Below are positions 35,656 through 46,957 of a DNA stretch of 64,000 nucleotides, one piece after another. The translations under genes and the position numbers were made by a program. This stretch comes from Phlebiopsis flavidoalba (lineage: Eukaryota; Basidiomycota; Agaricomycetes; Polyporales; Phanerochaetaceae): NCBI GenBank assembly GCA_035772785.1, contig JAOCPU010000003.1, positions 558,001-622,000 on the forward strand. Direction: 5' to 3'. How positions within the stretch are numbered: the stretch's first letter is position 1; the number at the start of each line of letters is the position of its first letter. A model generated the notes under the pieces. That model ran no database searches. It saw only the letters and a list, made by a program, of their open reading frames with translations, and was not told where the DNA came from.

Positions 35656-37982
35656 ATGGACGATATCATCGTTCTTCGAGAGTTTCAAAGTAGCAGAGGC
35701 CACCGTGGGGGTATCTGGGGTACGCGTCGAGCGCTCGCACGGAAACGAGCGGTCCTCAGAGCTTCTACCCGCTCTTCCTCGGGGACGGTGCTCAAGAAGA
35801 TGACCGCTCGGCAAAAAGCCGTCCTCAAGGCCTCCGTTCAGTGCCTATCCTGTCTGCATGATCCAGAATCAATCGACGGCGTGACTAGCGACGGAAGTAG
35901 GAATCCCAATGCGCTGCTGCGTTCGCATTCCGCGCCAGTTGAGGCTCACAACTGTCCGTCGACCCCTGGTTTCGGAGAGCTTTGATCCCTGTACGCCCAT
36001 GTCCCGCCAGGCAACCATTTCCACATCATCTGTCTCATCCAAACGCCTTATCCGCGCGTCGGTGCGTACCTGGGTTCAGTACCACTCGAGAGGAATACGA
36101 CACGAACTTCCCGTACGAAACCGTCGTCGTAACGAGCAGTTTGGAGGTGCCACAGGACACGCTGAGGAACGCATGCGACCCGCATCCGGTGCACCTGACG
36201 CTATGACTCTAGTCGCACATCCAGTCTGTTGCCACCCTCCGTGGCCCATCGGATGGCACCTTGTCCTCTAGCTCAGCCGATGCGCAGGCCTACGAGCTCG
36301 ACCAATATCGATGAGCCCTCTCGGCAGCCGCATCAGTTGAATCGGCGGTCGTCACCTCACTGTCCTCTCTCAGTCAGCATTCTTCAGCATAGTCTTCCGC
36401 GCAGGAGGCTCCATCACAACGATGCGGCCTCCATACGCTGACTAGTCACCCGCGGAATGTCGCTGCTGTCAGTGTCAACCTGAAACCCGCTCCCAAAACT
36501 CCCGTCTTCTAGATCCCAAGAATGCCACGGGCACGCTGCTCCTCGACCGAGCAGCCCGTCACCCCTGCGGGCAGCACCACGTCCAACTCTCACTGTTCAC
36601 CAGACCTCAAGACACGGACGCGACCTACGTGCAGGCCGATCAGCAAACTCGGAAGGAGGCACGTTATGGGCGCACAAGGGTGGCGTCAACCGAGGGCGGG
36701 ATTCTGCAATCCATGAAACAAGCAAGCGAACACGGCACGCTGCACGCCGGCGGATAGGATAGGGATGAGAACCCTGAGTGCACACGGCGGCACACACGCG
36801 ATATTGCTCGGCATAGGACACACACGAAAGGGCGCCTGCACGTACTCGAGGGAGACGAAACAAAGGGACGGGCGAGAAGAGCTACGCAGGAGTGTCTGAC
36901 CGCGCGTCCGATCGAGCAGCGGCGCGCTCACCAGCACCGCCCGTCGCGGACAAACGAGTGTTACGGGGCGGCTCCCTCACGCCGTGCCGACCAACTCTAC
37001 CCGTCACGGACCCGATCTGAAAACATCCCGAGCGGGCCCCGGCAAGGCGCGTACGACGCAGCATTCTCGTTCGTGTCCAGCCCCCCCGGATCGGATGAGC
37101 TGTGTCCGAAAGACATCGACGCTCAGCATCCACGTCGCCGCCACCCAGCCCGGATACAGACTCACGCCCGAGCCCGCCGCGCGCTCTGCACGCCTCGACC
37201 CTCAGGCACCCCTCGGCGCCGCCGCTGCGCCAGCGCACGACGTCCGCACCCCAGTCGCAGGACGGCGCCCCTCGTCGATGGCCGAGGCGCCGCCCCCCCC
37301 GCGTCCCGATCCACACGCAGCCGCTCGCGCCAAAGGCCATTGACGATCCCCCGGGATCCCAACTGGCGCGATGGGGTACGCCACCGCGGGCTGAGGTCAT
37401 GTCGATGGGCTACGTACCGCCGCCGCCCGCCGACCGATCGAGCAGAAAAAGGCGCCCGCGATACACAGAGCGCTGTAACCGCCTGTGGAAGAAACCGCCG
37501 CGACCGCAGCTTTTTTGCAGGGCCGAGGCGCGTCGGCAAGCGAGAACGAGCAGGGCGCGGATGCGCCTTTGGAGGCCGCTGCACCTACGCCTATGCCTAC
37601 GACTACGACTACGACCGCGACTGCGACCGCGACGGCGCCGCGGCCCGTTCCTCCGCCGCTCCCGCCACGCTCCATCTCGACGCAGGTCGTGCAGGTCACG
37701 GCGGAGCCGCCGCGGCACCCGCCTGAACCGGCGAGCGGCTCGCCTCCCGCGACGGCGGCGCTGCAGTCGATTGTGTCGAAGGGACCGGAACCCGGCGGGA
37801 GAGCCTCGAGCCTGTGTCGCCTCCGCCTGCCGCGCGGCGGCGACGGACAGCGAGTCTGCTGTGAGCAGTGACAGCCTGGCACGCTGCAGACATCGCCACC
37901 TTTGAATGGGGGCGACTCGCCGCCGTCGAAGCCGAAACCGCCCGCTCTTCCGCCACGACGGGTCGCTGTGCCGTCGTCGTGA
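35656..37982 (+). CDS. Ser/Pro-rich orphan protein, many frame slips
   Basis: Unrecognised. The ATG at 35656 gives MDDIIVLREFQSSRG. Coding-like pieces in changing frames are YDTNFPYETVVVTSSLEVPQ (about 36100-36160), ADAQAYELDQYR and SVESAVVTSLSSLSQHSS (about 36270-36390), MSERHRRSASTSPPPSPDTD (37102), GTPPRAEVMSMGYVPPPPAD (about 37375-37430), poly-Thr TTTTTTATATA (about 37595-37630), SISTQVVQVTAEPPRHPPEP and, after a probable intron ending at 37890, TSPPLNGGDSPPSKPKPPAL with a stop at 37980. Composition and poly-Pro motifs suggest an intrinsically disordered regulator. It may be two genes, with a boundary between 36500 and 36980. Confidence 0.35.
37580..37640 (+). repeat. Imperfect trinucleotide tract coding poly-Thr/Ala
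   Basis: Imperfect CTA/CGA-type trinucleotide repeats (gcctacgactacgactacgac and onward) encode a Thr/Ala run in the most plausible frame of the orphan gene. Such tracts vary in length between strains. Confidence 0.6.
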
Positions 37983-39052
37983 ACACCACGCGTCTGCACG
38001 CACATTCTTTTTCTCTCTTTTTTTTTTGTTTGCTCTCGCTCATTCGTTGGAGACCCGCATCGTCATTTTGCTGTATCATATATCATGTTCATTGTATGTC
38101 CTTTACGATCGGCCCACGCGCACGCCATACATACCACCCGCCCCCTGCTCACTGCTACTGCTCTGGAAATTGCATGCATACTACCATCACACAACACCAC
38201 CCGCTCTGCACGCCCTTCCCAATCGAATGGAGACCGAGCGTGCGCATAGCTTACGTACGGCAGTAACAATGGAGTGCATGGAAGGCGGGCATCGAGGCCG
38301 ACCCCCGTCGCGCTGTCGCCACCCCCCTCGCGAGCCTCCTGGCGCGCCTCATGCATCAGCCTCATAGCGCGGGGCTGATGCACACGGTGGCAGGGTGTCA
38401 GTGGGGATTATTGAAGGGCATCAAGTGCTGGCCTGCGCGCCGCTGCCGTCCCTGGCCTGCAGCACCAGGGCGAATGAATGCGAGCCGCGACGCGAAGCAG
38501 GGGGCTTAATGAAATCGGGATTGCCGCAGGCGTCCAAAGGGCGAATGTGAGACACGTATGTAAGCGTCGATTGGCGGCTTGGGGTTGTTGGTGGGGTCGC
38601 GCGGTGTGCTTGGGCAGCGCTGTGTTTCGTGCAGTGGCAGAGGTGTGTTTAGCCGGGCGTGCGCTCCTGGAGGAGATGGTGGATCAAATGAGTATGAGGG
38701 CGAGCGCTATGCGGTTGTCATTGCGACGCGGTGGTCCAAGGCTGCAGCCTCTCTTCTCTGGGCCAAGACGCGGAGGATTGGGCAGAGGCGAAGCTGTGAT
38801 ATACCCCTCGATTCTGGGTCGTGCCTCGAGCTAGAAGCCCCCGCTGCGTTTGCGTTGTGTGTGCCTTCCGCGCTATCGAGATCCTGTCATACTCGGGCAA
38901 GACAAGCAGTGTCACTCACTGGTACGTCCCCCGCTGCCTCTGCTGCAGCCTGCTCACTCATCGGCCTGCCCACATAGACCGCCCCCTCACGCACTCACGG
39001 CCCGCACGACGCTCACGACCTCTTCACGCCCGTTCCCCGCGCAGATTGAACC
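37983..39052. other. Intergenic, no gene identified
   Basis: Starts with a T-rich 3' flank (T9 near 38017). No motif was seen in any frame. Two overlapping plus frames at 38478-38977 read as mutual shadows. Confidence 0.4.
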
Positions 39053-39871
39053 ATGAGTGCCGCAGACGGACTACGCCGAGCTCGTGTATGCGCCGCGGCC
39101 GCGATCGCGCAACATGATGATTTCGCCGAACCTGCACGCCGCGCTCGAGTACGACGAACAGACACGCTCACGCACCTCGCTCGAGCACCTGCGCTCGCGC
39201 CCCCCGACGCCCGGCGCAGGCCCCCGCGCGCAGGGCGGCCGCCGCCGCCGCGCCCCCAAGAGCCGGGCAAGCAGCCTGCACAAGTCCAAGTCGCCGCCGA
39301 CGTCGTGCCGACCCGCGGGCCGCTCGCGGGGGACGCGATAAGCGATGGCGTTGCCCCCAGTCGCCGCTGCACTGTAATCGCCCGGGTCTTCCGGGCAGGC
39401 GGCCATAGTGCCGTACATCCTTCAATCCGTTACATCAACCCGCCGTGCCGCCGCTCACGCACCTCTACGCGGACCGCGCACGCCCGCGCTCGCGCACAAG
39501 CAGGAGCTTTTCCGTCTCGCCGGACAACACAGTGCCCCGGCGCGCGTCCGTCGGGAGCACGCAACCTGCGCGCCGCCGAGAGCCACAGTCCGCAGAACGA
39601 GCGGCCGTCGCCCGTCCTCGTGTCGTCCCCCGAGAGCGCGGAGGGTTTGATGCCGCGCGAGTCCATGAGGAGAGGGCGGGCGGGGTTCCAGTCGCCATTT
39701 CCGGTCCTATTTATTCGTCGTCTCCAGAAAGTGGAAAAGATGCTTGTCAAAGGTAAAACACGCGCGGTCGGGAAGCAGAGTGATGCGAGGGCCCGCGAGG
39801 GTGGTGGTTGGCGGCGAGGCAGTGTCGGGGGGTGGGTCAGAAAGCCAGCAGGCGGAGAGGGCAATGCGTGA
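39053..39871 (+). CDS. Unidentified basic, Ser/Arg-rich protein
   Basis: The ATG at 39053 is followed in the next frame by PQTDYAELVYAPRPRSRNMM, SPNLHAALEYDEQTRSRTSL and EHLRSRPPTPGAG, then SRASSLHKSKSPP, and further on YADRARPRSRTSRSFSVSPD and VPRRASVGSTQP. Basic Ser/Arg runs with SP and RxxS sites suggest a phosphorylated, disordered protein. I recognise no family. One frame is open from 39053 to 39871 without a stop, but its composition switches, so the real protein probably changes frame and the end is uncertain. Confidence 0.35.
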   Translation: MSAADGLRRARVCAAAAIAQHDDFAEPARRARVRRTDTLTHLARAPALAPPDARRRPPRAGRPPPPRPQEPGKQPAQVQVAADVVPTRGPLAGDAISDGVAPSRRCTVIARVFRAGGHSAVHPSIRYINPPCRRSRTSTRTAHARARAQAGAFPSRRTTQCPGARPSGARNLRAAESHSPQNERPSPVLVSSPESAEGLMPRESMRRGRAGFQSPFPVLFIRRLQKVEKMLVKGKTRAVGKQSDARAREGGGWRRGSVGGWVRKPAGGEGNA

Positions 39872-40064
39872 GAGGGTGTCAGGGGCGGGCGGAGGATAAG
39901 AGTGGCGGGGGGGCGAAACGCGGCGACAGCGAGCAGCGCACCCACCTCGCCCATAACACGACCGCACGGTGAGTATAAATTGGTGGTGATCGCTGGGCGT
40001 CCGTCCCTCGGTCGTCGTGGACACCGTTGCTGACGTGCGCGCGCTGCATACAGCTGCTGCGGCA
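39872..40064 (+). promoter_or_regulatory. Short intergenic interval with TATA-like box
   Basis: gagtataaattgg at about 39972-39984 lies about 85 bases before the ATG at 40065. The spacing suits a fungal core promoter; inference from position only. Confidence 0.35.
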
Positions 40065-42622
40065 ATGTACAACGACGGCGCCGACGGTCGTCGCCGCCGG
40101 GGGGAGTGGCCGGGGGAGAGCAGGCCAGAGTCGCGCCGATCTGTCGGCCTCCTACCGGATTCGGCCCCCGGCGGCGGGCGCCCGAAGGCTCGACGTTCCT
40201 TCCCGTTTGCGACCTTTGATTTCCCACGGTCGTCGAGCTTCCGCTGCGTCGACCGTCGCGAGCTCAGACGAAAGCCACGAGCCACCGCACACCCCGACGA
40301 CCACCGCATCTCTGTTTCTTCCACCATCTACAACGACTCGACCTACTCCTGTCCGCGACGCCCACCTTCCCGCCGAGCCCTGGACACCGTCTGCCTCGGT
40401 CTCGACACACACTACCATGGACTCGGACCGCGAATCGTTCATCGACCTGGCGTCGCCCACGTTCTCTCCCCGACTCAACCACCGATTTCTCGTCCAATGC
40501 CGCCGCCGCACACGCCTACACTAGCCATCAGCCTAATCAGAACGCATACACCCACCCCCCGCGCGAAGCCTACCCTCCCTGCCATCTCGACAATCACCAC
40601 GAAGCCCCCCGTGCCCACCTCGCCGAAGCCGCAGTTCAGCAAGCGGTCCAAGTCCGCCCAGCCGCCTCGTGCGCGCCGCGACGACGCGGTCGAGAGCCCC
40701 AGCGGGCAGGAGATTACCTACACGCGCGGGCTGCGCTCCCCGACGACCAACTTCCTGCACCCCGTCGCGCGCGCCGAGGGCGTGCGCAGCACGCGCAAGA
40801 TCGCGCAGGTGTTTGGCACGATCCCCGGCGCCCCCGAGCTCGCGGGCAGCCTCGACGCGGGCGTGCCCAGCAGCCTGCTCTGCGTGCCCGCCGGGCATCG
40901 CCAACCGCGCAATCTGAAGCACCTGCGCGGCGCGGTGTCCATGTCCGTCGCGCATGGCGCCGCCGACGCGCTGCCGCAGCCTCTGTGGCCCCCTCCAGAG
41001 GCCGACGCCGCGCGGTATGCGTCCATTAGCTCGCGGCGACACTCGACGCCCCTCACGCCAGACACGTTCTCGTTCATGGATGATGATGTTGTTTCGCCAA
41101 CTGACAGCTCGCCGCGCTCGCCCGCAGTCATTGAGATCAGCTCTGCCAAGGGCGCGGCGTACACTGACTGGACCCAGTCATCTGGGACAGAGGCGCGGAG
41201 GCGTTGGCCCGACGTCGCCCACCTCGTTCATGGATCTGACAGAAGAGGACATGCTCGCTGATGCTTTTGTGCTTCTTCTATCATCAGCCTCGAGACGCCC
41301 AAAGATGATAGAAGACCTCGCCTGCTCAGATCCTCATCCTCCATCTACAGCTTCACCTCGGACGACCTCGCTGAAGAAGACCGCCGCCGCAAACGCGAAA
41401 AGCTCGCAAAGCTACATCGCTTCCTCGGTTTCGCGTGTTCCTGCCGAAGTTGTTCTCGGCCAGCTCAGCCTCGAGTCTGTCGACGAGCATCTGCCGCCCG
41501 TTGTCCCTGTAACCCCCGTCGAGCAGCCACTCAGGCCGATGGAAAACGATGCGCGCAAGGTGTGGATTCGGAGGCGGAGGAGCAGCTCGGCTGGCGAGCT
41601 TGGGGGGAAGTGGTCTGACGACCTCGACCGGCTCAAGGAGGAGCTCAACAACAGGGAAAAGGCCCTCAACGTGAAGCGGGCGGTGAAGATGGAGAAGGTG
41701 AGTGCCAGACAGCGTGACCGTCCTGTCCCCGCATTGTGTCTCATTCATTTGCGTACAGATGTTCGGCGTCGCCCCTCCCCAGACACTCTATCACACGCGC
41801 TCTGCTGCGCCGCCCACCGGCGGCGCGGGCCCCAGCGGCACGTCCCCGAAGCTCTTCACGGCGCCCTCGAGCCCCGTGTCCCCCGCGTCCGCGCAACACG
41901 AACCAGAGCGCATACACGCGCGGCAGCAAGGTCTACAAGAAGACGCACACCCGCCCGTGGCACGGCGGACTCATCGGAGCCCCTCATTAGTCCCCCATGG
42001 GAACGGTCCGCATTAGCGGCGCCCATGTGCTTCTCCGACATTTACGAGCACTACCGCCACTCGCTCAACTCGCTCAACGATATTCTCGATCGGGTGCGTT
42101 ATGCATTGTTTCATTCCCTGTTTCATTGACCTGACAGATGGGATGGCGGCAGGACGACAAAGAGAGCCTCCAACGCCTACACGGCATCATCCACGGGGGA
42201 CGCCGACGCGGCTTTGCAGCCCTTTGCACGGGACGACGCCGACGCCTCGCCCTCGCCGCCGCCGACGCCCAAGGCCGAACGGCGCCGCTCGCTGCCGACG
42301 CGCGCGTCGATCACATCGCTCGCGTCCGAGTACAGCGTCGCCGCGCCGCCCGAGGAGCAGGCGTTCCAGACGCGCCGCCGGCGCGCGGCGAAGCTCACGC
42401 AGTTCTTTGGCGTCGACTACCGTGAGCTCGTGAACGAGGTGTTTGAGAGCCTCGAGTCTGGACTTGAGGAGGAGTCGGGGCGCGGCACACCCTGAAGCCT
42501 GATGAAGTCCAGGTGCGTGCACGTGCTTTGCATTCAGGTGCTGGCGGAGCTGACGGCCGCTGCAGGAGCTGTTGCATAAACTGCGCAAACTCAAGTCGAA
42601 GCGCAATAGTCTTTTCGACTGA
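40065..42622 (+). CDS. Orphan protein with conserved-looking C-terminal domain
   Basis: Function unknown. A Ser/Thr/Pro-rich N-terminus (STVASSDESHEPPHTPTT; MDSDRESFIDLASPTFSPRL) leads to a long clean stretch, TRGLRSPTTNFLHPVARAEG, RSTRKIAQVFGTIPGAPELA, DTFSFMDDDVVSPTDSSPRS. Then come DEHLPPVVPVTPVEQPLRP, a short coiled coil (DDLDRLKEELNNREKALNVK), an intron at 41698-41759, MFGVAPPQTLYHTRSAAPPT, SKVYKKTHTRPWHGGL and YEHYRHSLNSLNDILDR. After another intron the tail is SLPTRASITSLASEYSVAAP, RRRAAKLTQFFGVDYRELVN, EVFESLESGLEEE, KPDEVQ, and after a last intron ELLHKLRKLKSKRNSLFD, stop at 42620. The KLTQFFGVDYREL tail looks like a folded helical module and is the best handle for a search. Start chosen as the first ATG after the TATA-like box; ATG 40417 is an alternative. 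Confidence 0.6.
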
Positions 42623-42897
42623 GTGCGACGACGACGGACAGACTACGCTTGGATTGGTTGCATCCACGGACCCTTACAGATATATACCATTCGTTAATTC
42701 TCCATCTCGGCGCCTCCGCAGGCCTGTGTATGCTGGCTGTTTTATTTTCTCTCATCTCTCCTTTCCCATCTGTATCCCTCTCACATGTACATCACCATCT
42801 GCCAAAACGAAATCCAAATGCATTGGAGAGCAAACAAGAACCCCGTGTACATTCCCGACCGGACGAAGAGTATAAGCCCAAAAACAGACACGACTGA

Positions 42898-45800
42898 CTA
42901 CAGGATCACGAGATCGCCACGACACACGAGTGACACCAGAATATGTGCGAGTCGTCCAGGAACGTGCGTCTTGCGCTGCTGCTGCTGCTGCGGCGAGCCC
43001 CGCGCGGGGCGTGCCGGGCGCCGACGGCGGCTCGACGACCGTCGGGAGCGGCGCCGCGCGGGGTGCAGGCGACTGCCTTGACGCGGCGGCCTCGCTGTCG
43101 ATGCGCGCCTTGAGCATGCCGAGGCTGACGCGGCGGCGGTGGCGCGTCTCGACGGAGAGGCCCTCGAAGGACGAGGGCGGGAGAGCGGGCGCGCGCGGAG
43201 CCGAACGACGCGCGGCGGAGCTCGTCGCTCGCGTCGACGCGGCGCGGGGACGCGCGGTGGGCGCGGTGGTGCGCGAGCTGGTCCTCGAGCGCGGCGACCT
43301 GCCGCTGGAGGTGCAGGCGCGCGGGCCCCTCGGCGTCGTACACGGATGACTCGAGCGCGGCGGATCTCGGACTGCGCGGGGAGAGCGCGAGCGCGTGCTG
43401 CTGCTCGTACGAGCTCAGCATCTCGTCGTCCAGCGAGCCCGGCGTGCCGGGGGTGCGCGGCGCGGCGGCCTGCGTTGCAGGCGATCGATCGCGCTGTCTT
43501 TTGGCTGCGAGCTCTGCGCGCAGGCCTCCCATTTCGGCTTGTGTCCGTTCGAGGACCTCGGACGCGTTGGCCTCGGCTTGTCGGCGCTCCTCGAGCTCTT
43601 CCTTCAGCTCGGCAAGCTGCTCTGTGTAGGCTTGCAGCGACGCCCGAAAGCCGATCGACTTCTTGAACCCCGCTGAGCGGCCAGCCCGCGATTACTCGGC
43701 ACAGGTCCGTCTCGAGAGTGCCCAAGCTCGCGCGGACATCTTCGAGCTCCTTCTGAACTTCCGAGTATGCTTGCTGCAGCTCAGAAGCGTTCTCGTCGAT
43801 GATGACCGCTCCTTCGTGAGAACATTCGTGAGCTCGCCGACGCGACTTTCCGCCTGTGTGTGCTTCTCCCGCAGCTCGTCGACCGCACCCTCCAGTTGTG
43901 CAATGGTTTCATCTCGGGCTCTAATAGTCTTCGACAAGGCCTCGATCTTCTCGCTTAAATCCAGTTTAGTGTCTGTCAGCTCGACGATCTTGGGCCGCAT
44001 CTCTTCAAGGGAGCGCATGAGTCCAATGCCCTCCGTCTGCAGGTCCGCCTGGGCCTTCTGCCGCTTCTTCAGCCCGGCGAGCTGCGGCCTTAAACTCTGC
44101 TTGTGTCTGCTGGACCGCGCGGACGCTTGTGGACAGCTCCGAAACGGTCTGGGCCAGTTTGTGCTTCAGTTCGTCGACGGAAGTTTGTCGTTCTTGAAGC
44201 TGTGATTGAAGCTTTGCCTTCGCCTGAGAAAGATCGTCCCGTTCGGCTGAGACGGTTGACAGCTGCTGCTCGAGGGCATTGTGGAGCTTTTCGACCTCGG
44301 CATGGCGGCCTTGCCAATCGGCCTCAGTCTGTTTCCCCTGATGCAATTGGCTCTCCAGCTCGTCACGTTCGCTTCTCAGGGTGTCCTGGGTCTACGAAAC
44401 CATCAATTCTACGTGTATCTCAAACGATTATAGTATGCCATACCTGCTTCAGCTTCGAGACCTGGAACTCGAGTTCAGCAGCACGATCCTGGGTATGTTG
44501 AAGCTCGACCTCAAGACGTTCGGCGCGGTCGTCGCTCTCGATCTGTTCTTCCAGCTCACGAGCGCGTCGCTGATACTGTTCGCATTGGCCACGAAGGTGG
44601 GTTGCGGTGGAATTTAGCTCGTGTAAATCGCGTTCCTATCAATGGAGCCGGTGAATATGAGCAAAAAACAACGACCAACTAAATTTGAGTATATACCAAG
44701 TCGCGAGTTTTGTCCGTCAAGGATTTTTCCGTATTGGCATATTGCGTCAGCCGTTCTGTAGCATCATGATTCTGCTGCGTAAGGTCATGAACAGTGCTCT
44801 GCAATTTCGTAGCACGATCTCGTTCCGTCTCAAACAAGGTCGTCATCTCCTGCAGGCCTATGGAACCAGCATTGAGCGGCGTAGACCAATGACAAGGTCG
44901 TCGATTCAGTGCTTACCGTTCTCAGCATCCTGCAAGCGTTCGACCGAAGCGGTGAGCTCAGCCTTCTCCGAAACCAACAACGATATCGTTTGTTGCTGCT
45001 GATCCGCCCGTGCAGAAAAGTTCCTGGACCTCGGTTTCGAGCTCTTGTATGCGCTCGTCCTTTGCTGCTGCGCTGCTCAATTGCTCTCGAAGACCCGCCT
45101 GGGCTTCTTGAAGCTCTACACGCGCCGTTAGACACCCACTACTGCAAACCGTTGTTAGGGACTCACTGGATTCCGAACGTTTTGAGTCTCTCGAGATTGG
45201 CGGACAAAGCTGCCTTCTCGAATTGGAGAGATGAGATGGACTTGTCTCGTTGCTGCAAAGTTTCTTCGAGACGAGTCATATCTTTCTCAAGCCGTTGTAT
45301 TATCTCCTCAAGACCTTGGGACTTGGTACGCTCATCTTGTAATAAGGTATTGATCTTCTGAGCCTCTATGCGACATGAGCCAAGGAAATCTTGTATGTGA
45401 CATAAATCTGACCTGTCTTCGCAGCTTGGAGCTGGCGCGAAGTAGAATTCTTGTCAGATTCGAGTGTAGATATACGGGTCTTCTGCTCATCGAGCTCCTT
45501 CGTCAGCTGGTCAACGTCCGACTCGGCGTGTTCCAGAAAACCTTGCAGTTTCTCGGTCTTGCTCGTCTCTGACTTGAGAAGTTCTGTCGTTTGCTGCAAC
45601 TCTACGGTAGCATAGTAGGAATGTATGAGTAAATCGACTCCTCCCATGAATCGCATATAGTCATTGCAACGCACCGAGCTTCCATCTGTTGTAACCGCTC
45701 CGCCGCCTCTGACAGAGACTTCCGTTCCTGCTCCAGCTGGGATATGATTCCGACCCTGCTCCTTCACCCTATTTCGAAGGTCATCAACCTCTTGGTTACC

Positions 45801-46367
45801 TATGGCGGACAAAGCGAGCGGCGAAGTGGGACCAGCGGCCACTGGTCGAGGCGATGCGATGGGACCGGAACCGGCACTCGACGGGGGGCGTACGGGGATA
45901 GCAGCGGACACTGGGGGAGAAGACAGGGAAGGGGTTACAGGGCTAGTAGCAGAGGGCGGTAGCTGAGGCGAATCAACACGTTCCAGGGAGGACAGCCAGT
46001 GGTCGGCTTGTCCATTGCTATGTCCGTTCGAGAAACTATTTCGTATGCGTTAGACCTAGTAGCATGCAGAAAGTATCATGAGCACGCACAGATCTCCCGT
46101 ATCCCTACCATTAGTTGGCAAAACGTTGGGCGTAGGTGTATTGGCGTTGGCATTCGCAGGGGTGTATGGCCGAGACGGCGGCGGGCTGGGCGACGCAATA
46201 CGCGAATCCGTCGCCACGGAGGAGCCAGCCGTCTTCTGCTGCTGTCTCTTCTTCAGCTGTGGGGCGGCGGCGAAGGCTTTAGAGAATGTGCGATATTTCG
46301 GTTGCTGCAAGGCCTACCATCGTCCCCGTGCCCGCGCGGCCTTCGCAGCTCTATCGTCTTCTGACAT
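42898..46367 (-). CDS. Golgin-like long coiled-coil protein
   Basis: The ATG at 46367 gives MSEDDRAAKAARAR, then after an intron LKKRQQQKTAGSSVATDSRI. This basic start recalls the Golgi-targeting N-terminus of GM130-type golgins. A Pro/Ser-rich linker (PSPPPSRPYTPANANANTPT; VRPPSSAGSGPIASPRPVAA) is followed by coiled coil across many short exons: QEVDDLRNRVKEQ, ELLKSETSKTEKLQGFLEHA, DVDQLTKELDEQKTRISTLE, WQGRHAEVEKLHNALEQQLS, QLQERQTSVDELKHKLAQTV, LDLSEKIEALSKTIRARDET, AQLEGAVDELREKHTQAESR, LQRQVAALEDQLAHHRAH. The C-terminus has an Ala run from a CTG tract and ends FLDDSHIFWCHSCRGDLVIL, with a C-x-x-C pair. Most exons are open, with several slips. Golgin is the best guess; another tethering or cytoskeletal coiled-coil protein is possible. 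Confidence 0.6.
42966..42990 (-). repeat. CTG/CAG trinucleotide tract (poly-Ala)
   Basis: gcgctgctgctgctgctgcggcg lies inside the last exon of the golgin-like gene and encodes alanines on the minus strand. Confidence 0.6.
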
Positions 46368-46957
46368 TATGCCTTGACGGCTAAGCGAGCTCGAAGTGCC
46401 AACGGTCGTGTCGTTAGAGTCTCGTAGAGAAGAGAGAGCCCGTTCCAGCGAGCCCGCCAGAGGATGGTGGGTGGGCAAGGTGAAGCTGAGCCTGAGCAAG
46501 TGTGCCAGCGCGATCACATACCCACTGCGCGTTGAGATGCATATATTGGTCCATCTCTAAAGTTCGTCATCAATTCCTTTTTGTGACCGAATATTCAACA
46601 GACTCGACAACTACATGAAAGTAGACATATGGGCTTTCCTAAAGTATGATGCATTGGGAATTATAGAAAATAAGAGACAAGAGCAACGAAACCAGAGAAG
46701 ACATGTACTAGCACGGAGAAGGGTTAGCTATGCCACAAGAATAAAGAAAACCACTCCAAGGTTACAACGGCACTGCGAAAAAGGCGCGTAATGACAGACT
46801 CAAAGGCGGCCAGAGTATATTGGAAAACGCAGGTGAGGTGTATGGCAGGCCAATAACTTGATAGAAAAGAGTCGATGGGAAGCGAGACCATGCGTAGCCG
46901 CGAGAATGAGAAGAAAAAAGCAGTGGTATAGTAGCATGGGGATCCGAAGCAAGTGAT

